Assembly (NCBI GenBank): GCA_024400115.1
Contig: JAKSNF010000006.1
Location: 27,613-91,612, forward strand
Source of the DNA: Paludibacteraceae bacterium
GTDB lineage: Bacteria > Bacteroidota > Bacteroidia > Bacteroidales > Paludibacteraceae
Direction: 5' to 3'
DNA: 64,000 nt
Every line of letters begins with the position of its first letter. The stretch's first letter is position 1. The notes below the pieces were generated by a model. It searched no databases and was not told the DNA's origin. It saw only the letters and a list, made by a program, of their open reading frames with translations. Made by a program: the position numbers and the translations under genes. Below, one piece after another: positions 58,501-64,000 of this stretch.

Positions 58501-61211
58501 CTGCAACTACTAATGACCCTGCAGTAATAACGGTACTGCGTAACTTTGGACTGGAAGCTCCTTTGTCTATTGCAAGTAAGAAAGATATTACGATAGAATT
58601 AGCTGGCTTTACCATTAATAACGATCGTAACTATGATGCTAATTTCTCGCAAAAGAATCTTATTAACAACTCGGGTAAATTAACTATTCAAGATAATACA
58701 GCCGATGAAGAAACAGGAATAGGAACTGGTAAAATTGTCTATTATCCTATAGATGAAGATTTAGACTCCAGTCATCCCTGGCCGTATTGGTCTTCTGATG
58801 TCATTTCTAACAATGGTATAGTAATTGTTAAGAGTGGTATTATTCTTAATAATGGAGAAAAAAATGGTGCTTCGGCAAGTTTCGCTATTGACAATGCCGC
58901 TACAAGCACATTGAAAATCTCAGGAGGAAAAATTATTTCTAATGGTAATTCCTATGCGATTCGTTTGAGGTTCTCTGCGACTGGAAATGATGTTTTTGAA
59001 GCTACTGGTGGTGACATTGGTTCCATTTGGGGACAAAGCGATGGCGATGTAGCTGGAGGACACATATATTTGCAGAATGTTACTTTGCAGTATGGTATAT
59101 CTTTGGGTTATTTAGGTTCTCCCAAATTTGAGATAAAATTAGCTAATGTGTATATCCAAAATGGTAAATTTGTTTCTAAGTTTGACCACACTGAAACAAG
59201 TTCTACTCAATCAGTGATGATTGAATCCTACTATCTGGATAATCGTTTCCCGCACTTAAGTAATGGCTTCTTCCGTTTCCACGATGATTACTATCATAGT
59301 AATATCTATACAAGTAAAGTGGAACAAGAAAAGTTAGTACGTCCCGAATCAGAAGGGTGGCGTTATGTACAAAGTGAAACAGATCCGTCTATTACTTATA
59401 TCTACATGACGGCTGAAGGTTTGTTACATACATTCCACGAGAATATTATGCCCGGTTACGGTTTAGTTCCTTATATCAATGAGGCGGAAGGTATTACAGC
59501 AGAAGATGGTTGGTTCGAGATTAAACCTCTCCAAGGCACTACCGGTGAAGATTCGGGAATCTATGATGGTAAACTTGGTAATCCTTGGCACCAAGATAGA
59601 ACTTGGGATTTGCATAAAGATGAAGTTGTTCCTCAAGACACTACGCCTGTTCACATTGACCACGATGTATATGTAGAGACAGGCACAAAGGCTGATGCTG
59701 CTTCGATTATTGTTAAGTCAGAACAAACGTTAACCATTCAAGAAGGAGCTACGCTGATTGTTGGTGCCGGTGGTATCGTATTTAATAACGAAGACGACAA
59801 AACACCGGGTAAGATTGTCGTTGAACCGGGTGCAACATTGTTAGACGGTGCAAATGGTATTATCAGTGAGGATACAAGGAATATCATTATCCAAGCCTCT
59901 GAAACCGCACAAGGAACATTCCTGTTCGATCCGGAAGTAAGCCTCAATACTCACCCCTTCGGTACAGTGGAACTGATTTCTCGTTCGGGTCTGCGTAAAT
60001 ATCCTAATGGAAGCTTAGTCAACTATTGGCATCGTTTCGCTTCTCCTGTAATGGAGCTGAAAGAGGAAAACTTTACCAATGACTGGGACGCCTATAGTGC
60101 TACCACCGGACTACAAATAGCAGCAGGTTCGTATTTCCAAACCCAAATCTACCAATGGAGTAGTAGTATCTACGATTGGCAACGTATTGATAAACTGGAA
60201 AATTATTGGGATTCTATCGTTCCTTTCCAAGGTTATACGATGTTGAATAACTGCGAATGGGATAATACGCATAAAGGTGGCGTTACCTATACCTTCAAAG
60301 GTAATTTGGTAGGAAACCATAACGACGACTTATCGTTCTTATGCAAAGGTTACAACTACTTCGGTAATAGTTACACGGCTCCTATCAATATTGAGGAACT
60401 GCTTAATGCTGTGGATAATGACGACATTAACCGTACCGTTTATATCTGGGACGCTGAATTACAAGTCTTCCGCGGTTGGTCATTTGAACAACTCTTGTTT
60501 ATTGATGATGAGACAACTCCTGTTTCTATTCCGTCTATGCAAACGTTCGTTATGCAATTACTCAATGGCAATAGTGCTGTTTCACAAATTGACTACGTGA
60601 ACGCTATTTGGAATCCGGTTGTTAATGCTGTAACATCTAACAAGGCTCCTCAGAAAGCACAACAAGTTTTGGATGCAACACTCAAGATTAACATCACTGC
60701 CGCTAATGGCGAAAAAGATGCTGTCGTAATGATGAAAGACGGTCGTTATTCCAATGAGTTGGATAATGGTGCTGATGCAGAGAAGTATATGAATAACGGT
60801 AGCGTTAACTTCTACGCACACGCTGAGTTCGCTAATGTTTCCACATTGGCAGATACCGAAATCGAAGGCACGATGTTATCTCTTGTAAGCAATGATGAAA
60901 CCGAGTTTATCATGACCTTCTCTGCTGTAAGCGGTGACCAATATGCTATTAGAGATAACCTAACCGGCTCGCTCATAACGATTGCCGAGGGTAACGCATA
61001 TGCCTTCTCTACAAATGCTAACAGCACAGACGAGAATCGCTTCGAGATTGTGGCTCTCCATCGTGCTCCTACCGATGTAGAGAATATGAATTCCAACGCT
61101 ACCGCAAAGGGTATCTATTCCGTTACCGGTCAATACCTCGGTGAGGCTCAAGATTGGTTCAAACTGCCCGCAGGCGTTTATGTATTGGATGGACAAAAAG
61201 TAGTAAAATAA
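55593..61211 (+). CDS. large secreted beta-helix surface protein (1872 residues)
   Basis: An exported protein, probably surface attached. Signal peptide residues 1-22 (ending MSAA). A proline-rich linker (23-55) leads into long stretches of right-handed parallel beta-helix repeats with short NGxxxGxYGIY-like coils (about residues 85-440 and again 450-1300), interspersed with domains of the form 'VAHIGGTVYGSLTEALTAAQAGDEVVVDNDI'. From about 1450 the protein changes to a beta-sandwich region with aromatic residues (NYWHRFASPVMELKEENF, YNYFGNSYTAPINIEEL). The C-terminal segment GIYSVTGQYLGEAQDWFKLPAGVYVLDGQKVVK-like resembles T9SS sorting tails of Prevotella/Bacteroidales proteins. A carbohydrate or matrix role is possible but no catalytic motif was seen. 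Confidence 0.8.
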   Translation: MRKFYLFMLMAVGLLISTTMSAAPERPTPPTEPQDVAEGVLKKEVPPTVPTSFTAAPRKAAMAGEPITVLHDGVSTNYADWATMTAALEDGDEITLNADLTGNFALMKSVTLNLNEKWLKSNSGTTLSVSGNITIKNGTIQAQYTSGYGIYAISGEIQVMDVNVYSQYNPSTGYGKNNSYGPAYPLWIETGANVTVTNGFFDGYDYAAEVKGNLTLKGKADFYAWTNGIKNEFSGQVTIDGADVVVHANTHGIGNYGKVTLKQGKIQGNKYQGIYNYSQGAKITVEGGSVIGNNYGIYDAGGADFIMSGGKIEGKNYYAIYSAENGSLDMSAGECIGKTWGVVFTSATSVAVSGGSITGSSSYGLYTNQTNTTITGGRFKGTPSLYFYGGTSSVTGGEFSTNDFEVDKGYALASQDDATYKYKVVASVAHIGGTVYGSLTEALTAAQAGDEVVVDNDIMGDYIVTKAITLNTGKNTISGTVTADGVKVMVKGTGTINALAVANEGTFEIYSGTYPFNPAQYLAENISAMDNHDGTYTAGLFLARIGDDKYFFTLQEALDAVSEDGVEPTEITVLQTIDNKVEIAIYGHRKTILNLNGHTLNMLGSTSLNISKNIEDNSYEPSAEDVFTVKNGVVNSPEGGVTFYAYGGVITVENLTINNSESSGLYTTDATTGTPVYNIGEGVVVNASCSFYIGTINMNAGEINGYVYNAGATFNLNGGSVSSDKTNYCFYTGGENASLNISDGILTNSYNGTTTEYYVVFNKGGNVSVTGGKFFVPIYGEDSQIRQIFYSDNNNFDIKGGTYNVSSNDAKFGNVALASGYYCMLAAEEGWFVVDNNAVAVVNNIAYATMDAAIAAAQPNSSRIVLIKDYDGDIAIAFNDTIDLRDYKVNGIIKATNGATVFVDGKTSASANGFEGGVKVLVGTYDFDPTAFLADNCSVDTETIPGKYIVTKGVVSYNGKLYASLADAVAATTNDPAVITVLRNFGLEAPLSIASKKDITIELAGFTINNDRNYDANFSQKNLINNSGKLTIQDNTADEETGIGTGKIVYYPIDEDLDSSHPWPYWSSDVISNNGIVIVKSGIILNNGEKNGASASFAIDNAATSTLKISGGKIISNGNSYAIRLRFSATGNDVFEATGGDIGSIWGQSDGDVAGGHIYLQNVTLQYGISLGYLGSPKFEIKLANVYIQNGKFVSKFDHTETSSTQSVMIESYYLDNRFPHLSNGFFRFHDDYYHSNIYTSKVEQEKLVRPESEGWRYVQSETDPSITYIYMTAEGLLHTFHENIMPGYGLVPYINEAEGITAEDGWFEIKPLQGTTGEDSGIYDGKLGNPWHQDRTWDLHKDEVVPQDTTPVHIDHDVYVETGTKADAASIIVKSEQTLTIQEGATLIVGAGGIVFNNEDDKTPGKIVVEPGATLLDGANGIISEDTRNIIIQASETAQGTFLFDPEVSLNTHPFGTVELISRSGLRKYPNGSLVNYWHRFASPVMELKEENFTNDWDAYSATTGLQIAAGSYFQTQIYQWSSSIYDWQRIDKLENYWDSIVPFQGYTMLNNCEWDNTHKGGVTYTFKGNLVGNHNDDLSFLCKGYNYFGNSYTAPINIEELLNAVDNDDINRTVYIWDAELQVFRGWSFEQLLFIDDETTPVSIPSMQTFVMQLLNGNSAVSQIDYVNAIWNPVVNAVTSNKAPQKAQQVLDATLKINITAANGEKDAVVMMKDGRYSNELDNGADAEKYMNNGSVNFYAHAEFANVSTLADTEIEGTMLSLVSNDETEFIMTFSAVSGDQYAIRDNLTGSLITIAEGNAYAFSTNANSTDENRFEIVALHRAPTDVENMNSNATAKGIYSVTGQYLGEAQDWFKLPAGVYVLDGQKVVK

Positions 61212-61220
61212 TGTTTAACC

Positions 61221-61249
61221 GTGAGGGAGGAGAATTTCCCCTCCCTCAC
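61221..61249 (+). other. perfect 10-bp hairpin after the 1872-residue gene
   Basis: GTGAGGGAGG pairs with CCTCCCTCAC around a 9-nt loop. No T-run follows, so it may be a processing or stability element rather than a terminator before the downstream small gene. Confidence 0.65.
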
Positions 61250-61265
61250 ACAAAATCAATTTAAT

Positions 61266-61394
61266 ATGAAAAAGAATTATAATTATCCTAAAACGGAAAA
61301 TGTTTTATTAACAACTAATATCTCAATATTAGGTACAGATGCAGCGTCTCTTACAACCCCTATGGATAATCCTCCTGGACAACCCTTTGAGTAA
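61266..61394 (+). CDS. small 42-residue protein
   Basis: A short ORF between two secreted-protein genes: it opens MKKNYNYPKTE and ends MDNPPGQPFE. Short Bacteroidales proteins that begin 'MKKxYxxPxTE' and continue with a Ser/Leu/Gly stretch are often found beside surface-protein genes; their function is unknown. There is no membrane helix or signal peptide. The AT-rich sequence TTAATATG before the start is typical for this genome. It follows the perfect hairpin at 61221-61249. Confidence 0.55.
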   Translation: MKKNYNYPKTENVLLTTNISILGTDAASLTTPMDNPPGQPFE

Positions 61395-61445
61395 GCATTT
61401 AAGAAATAGAGATATTAGATAAAAACACCTTAGAATTATTCGATT

Positions 61446-62162
61446 ATGAAAAGTAAAAAAATCATATTAGCTTTTATACTTGGCATGTTTGGCATGGCTG
61501 TCTATGCACAGAATCCCTTGACTGCCAGTTTGACCATTAAGATTACGTCTGAATGGAGTGGTGGCGATGTTCTCGTGTTCATGGAAAAGAGCACGTATAG
61601 TGACACAGAATCCGATTATGGTGCAGATGTTGATAAAATTCCCAACACCGGCGAAGGCAGCATTAACCTCTATGGTATTGTAGGTACTAAGCACTATTCC
61701 ACGGTAGCTAAACAACACTTAGAAGGCTCACCTATTGGATTGGTGACTAACGAATTTGATAGTCACTATGATGTTGAGTTCACAACTGCTACTTATGCAG
61801 ATGGTCGTGATACGTTGTACTTCGAAGATTTAGAAAAAGGTACATTGACAAAGATTGTTAAGGGCACTAAGTTTGGTATTGACTTTGAAACGGCAGCTGC
61901 GCGTACTATCGACAATCGTTTCCGTATCTACAAACCAGCTGCTTTCCAGGTTTGCGCTTACTATGATAATGTAGAGATTACGGGCAATACGGGTACGGAC
62001 AATATCGTTATCACTACTCTTGCCAACGATACCATTGTCAATGTGGCTCCTACATTGGGTGTTCAAACCATCGACTTGTCGGGCAAGCCTGCCGGTCATT
62101 ATGTACTGACGGTGAACGGCACGCAATACGAGTTCTGCAACAAACCCGTTAGCGATAACTAA
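61446..62162 (+). CDS. secreted protein of unknown function with a C-terminal sorting-like tail
   Basis: A 238-residue exported protein: signal peptide residues 1-21 (ending VYAQ), then a beta-rich domain starting LTASLTIKITSEWSGGDVLVFME, and a C-terminal tail with VGVQTIDLSGKPAGHYVLTVNGTQ-like order (TLGVQTIDLSGKPAGHYVL), the usual arrangement of T9SS type A sorting domains, closed by YEFCNKPVSDN. The family of the N-terminal domain is not recognised. It probably shares the locus's surface role with its neighbours. Confidence 0.7.
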   Translation: MKSKKIILAFILGMFGMAVYAQNPLTASLTIKITSEWSGGDVLVFMEKSTYSDTESDYGADVDKIPNTGEGSINLYGIVGTKHYSTVAKQHLEGSPIGLVTNEFDSHYDVEFTTATYADGRDTLYFEDLEKGTLTKIVKGTKFGIDFETAAARTIDNRFRIYKPAAFQVCAYYDNVEITGNTGTDNIVITTLANDTIVNVAPTLGVQTIDLSGKPAGHYVLTVNGTQYEFCNKPVSDN

Positions 62163-62212
62163 TCCTCGCGTTCCTTGTATTTGTGTTTCAGGGTGGGGCT
62201 TCGGTGTATGAT

Positions 62213-62278
62213 TACCGAAGCTCACCGAATGGTCGCCGAAGGGTTACCGAACGGTCACCGAACGATTGACGGAAAACC
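62213..62278 (+). repeat. 11-bp unit array, ACCGA theme
   Basis: ACCGA or GCCGA recurs at 62214, 62224, 62235, 62246 and 62257, i.e. at 11-bp steps after the first, with units such as ACCGAATGGTC and ACCGAACGGTC. Confidence 0.88.
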
Positions 62279-62519
62279 ACCCTGTTTACTATATGAGCGC
62301 AGCGCCCTATATTAACTAGATTGTCTATACCGAAACCAATCTTATCTGCGTAATTAAGGAGAACGAGCCGCAACAACCCTGTCAAAGCGAAACTTTGACA
62401 TCTTGTAAGGCTTGTTCGACGAGCAAAGGGCGTGCGTAGCCGCCCGGAATAAAAAAGCGAGGCTTGTAGCCATGGCAGCAAATAGCCGAAGGCGTAGCGT
62501 AATAGCGCCATAGGCGCGA

Positions 62520-62562
62520 GCGGGAGATAAAAAAGTAACAACCGTGCATCGTGCACCCTGCA
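62520..62562 (+). repeat. shared leader element plus inverse CACRATG heptamers, copy 2
   Basis: 34 nt similar to 55424-55455 (GCGGGAGA ... GTGCATCGTG). Read in reverse it gives GTGTGCA, GGGTGCA, CGATGCA heptamers. Confidence 0.7.
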
Positions 62563-62622
62563 CACCAAAAGAATGATCTTTGAAATATGTGGCCCCACAA
62601 GGGCAATATATTAACATCACTT

Positions 62623-64000
62623 ATGAAAAAACAAGTATTAACATTATTAACCCTTCTGTTCTGTGTGGCGTTGAGCGCACAGACGGTCGATGTACGCGTC
62701 TGCCACGCAGATAAGTTCATCGCCGGCTGTACCGTGTACGACCGTGCCGACGGCAACCAAACGGGCATACCCGTCGATCTGGGCGATAAGAGCTATACCC
62801 TCAATCTCTCTTGGGGGACTCCGGCTACGTTCGCCTATACCGACAGTGTTGCCGTTGGAGGAAACTACCTCTTCGGTTGCCAAACACTAACAACGGCAGG
62901 CACCTACTACGATACCCTCACAACCTCTACCGGCTGCGACTCTATCGTCGTACTCACGCTGACAGAGTACACCCCGTGCGAGGAAGTGACCTTCGCTTAT
63001 ACGGATAGTATGGCCACAGGAGGAACGTATATCTTCCAATGTCGTGAACTGACCGAGGCCGGTGAGTACCGCGATACCCTCGTCAAAGCTGATGGCTGCG
63101 ATAGTATTATCGTACTGACGTTGAAGGAGTACACACCCGTACCTCCGTGCGAGGAAGTGACCTTCGCTTATACGGATAGCATGGCTACAGGAGGGACGTA
63201 TATCTTCCAATGCCAAGTCCTGACGGAAGCCGGCGAGTACCGCGATACCCTCGTCAAAGCTGATGGCTGCGACAGTATCATCGTACTGACGCTAAAAGAG
63301 TACACACCCGTACCTCCGTGCGAGGAAGTGACCTTCACCTACACGGACAGCATGGCAACAGGAGGGACGTATATCTTCCAATGCCAAGTCCTAACGGAAG
63401 CCGGTGAGTACCGCGATACGCTCGTCAAAGCCGACGGTTGCGACAGTATCATCGTACTGACGCTGACAGAGTTTACGCCCATTATCATTGAACAGCATGA
63501 TACGCTGCGTAAGTCAATAACTGCCAATCTTTGCTACAAAGATAGTTTCATTACTCGTTTTGATACTATCTGCCCGATGCAAGATACCGCTTTCAGCGAT
63601 ACCGTAATCATTCTTCGTGATACAGTCATTACGTTAGCAAAGACAACCATTCATACGGTTGACTCGGTCTATATCTACGACCTCCATGTATGGCCTGCAA
63701 TGACGACCACCGAGCAAACGGATAGCCTCTGCGCTACCTATGAGACCTTCACTTGGAGCCTCGGCAGTCGTGATAGTATCATCACAGACTTTGTAGTGGG
63801 AGATAACCACCGCGAGTATATGTATCAAAACATCCTCGGTTGCGATAGTGCAAAGTTCGTCTTAGATGTAGCCGTTTGGCCTGCTACGACGACCACCGAG
63901 CAAACGGATAGCCTCTGCGCTACCTATGGTTCCTTCACTTGGAGTCTCGGCAGTCGTGATAGTATCATCACAGACTTTGTGATTGGTGATAACCACCGCG
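62623..64000 (+). CDS. secreted cysteine-repeat protein related to the giant protein, 3' end cut by window
   Basis: The first 459 codons of an exported protein. Signal peptide residues 1-19 (ending LSAQ). After an N-terminal domain (VDVRVCHADKFIAGCTVYDR) come tandem modules of the GCDS type: three 57-residue copies opening CEEVTF(A/T)YTDSMATGG, each 171 bp apart (from 62977, 63148 and 63319), with three cysteines per module instead of one or two. A spacer rich in DT motifs is followed by a second repeat of 62 residues (TTTEQTDSLCATY..., 186-bp step from 63691 to 63877) that runs to the window edge. The high identity between copies points to recent duplication. Confidence 0.8.
   Translation, partial: MKKQVLTLLTLLFCVALSAQTVDVRVCHADKFIAGCTVYDRADGNQTGIPVDLGDKSYTLNLSWGTPATFAYTDSVAVGGNYLFGCQTLTTAGTYYDTLTTSTGCDSIVVLTLTEYTPCEEVTFAYTDSMATGGTYIFQCRELTEAGEYRDTLVKADGCDSIIVLTLKEYTPVPPCEEVTFAYTDSMATGGTYIFQCQVLTEAGEYRDTLVKADGCDSIIVLTLKEYTPVPPCEEVTFTYTDSMATGGTYIFQCQVLTEAGEYRDTLVKADGCDSIIVLTLTEFTPIIIEQHDTLRKSITANLCYKDSFITRFDTICPMQDTAFSDTVIILRDTVITLAKTTIHTVDSVYIYDLHVWPAMTTTEQTDSLCATYETFTWSLGSRDSIITDFVVGDNHREYMYQNILGCDSAKFVLDVAVWPATTTTEQTDSLCATYGSFTWSLGSRDSIITDFVIGDNHR
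62977..63489 (+). repeat. tandem 171-bp repeat, three copies
   Basis: The TGCGAGGAAGTGACCTTC block starts at 62977, 63148 and 63319, exactly 171 bp (57 codons) apart, with near-identical intervening sequence. Confidence 0.9.
63691..64000 (+). repeat. tandem 186-bp repeat, at least two copies
   Basis: TGGCCTGC followed by ACGACCACCGAGCAAACGGA recurs at 63691 and 63877; the second copy is cut by the window edge. Confidence 0.85.

Larger units (their letters stand above)
62163..62622. other. long intergenic leader before the right-edge repeat protein
   Basis: No credible gene. Contains an 11-bp unit array (62213-62278), GC-rich short repeats (GCGAGC and GCGTAGC types, about 62420-62520), and the second copy of the shared leader element with inverse CACRATG heptamers (62520-62562). 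Confidence 0.6.

Noticed and set aside
1..64000. Insertion sequences or prophage
   Set aside because: No transposase, integrase or structural phage gene was recognised; the repeats are too short and lack such genes.

Overview
The window reads as the chromosome of an uncultured-type Bacteroidales bacterium (Bacteroidota). The evidence is the recurrent promoter signature TTG / 20 nt / TAnnTTTG, tRNA genes without encoded CCA, the lpxD-lpxC-lpxA order, ExbB-ExbD-ExbD clusters, SIMPL, YhcG (DUF1016) and PhoH genes of Bacteroidales type, and large secreted proteins whose C-termini look like type IX secretion (T9SS) sorting tails. No insertion sequence, prophage or CRISPR array was seen.

Layout. 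1-5.9 kb (minus): thioredoxin, K+/H+ antiporter, SDR epimerase, 5'-nucleotidase C-domain lipoprotein and C69 dipeptidase in a tightly packed operon, divergent from aroB. 7-12.6 kb: two secreted multidomain proteins around a YhcG-type nuclease. 12.6-16.4 kb: HsdR-N domain protein, PhoH, an unknown protein and an AAA ATPase. 16.4-23.1 kb (minus): manA, glnS, lpxA, lpxC, lpxD and an HD hydrolase. 23.3-28.4 kb: tRNA-Leu, then a minus-strand iron-type locus (GNAT, Fur, tRNA-Arg, FeoB permease half, TonB receptor). 28.5-33.3 kb: SIMPL, MATE, GH3. 33.4-47.6 kb: tRNA-Ser, an outer-membrane barrel and a 4245-residue cysteine-rich repeat protein. 47.6-50.9 kb: rlmL, queA, tatD. 51-53.8 kb: tRNA-Ser and ExbB/ExbD. 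54-55.1 kb: a candidate structured RNA and a toxin-antitoxin pair. 55.6-64 kb: secreted surface proteins, the last cut by the window edge.

Two things stand out. First, the window is sprinkled with imperfect tandem arrays whose unit is almost always 7 bp, although the unit sequence differs between families (CTCTAAA, CTTTCAA, ACACCAR, AATCCTC, CTGTCGC and others). They lie between genes, supply stop codons at gene ends, and are inserted in frame in enzyme genes (aroB, manA, rlmL, tatD, MATE, GH3, C69 peptidase). Six share a composite design with a fixed ACTAGAC core. A separate family has an 11-bp unit.

Second, the 4245-residue protein consists of about 74 modules of about 50 residues that follow a three-module cysteine rule. 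Modules with only the C-terminal cysteine are followed by modules with only the N-terminal cysteine. At the two places where that partner module is missing, an extra cysteine appears at the junction. This suggests inter-module disulfide staples along a very long surface fibre. A relative of these modules is at the right edge of the window.

All functional names come from reading motifs by eye; no database search was possible.
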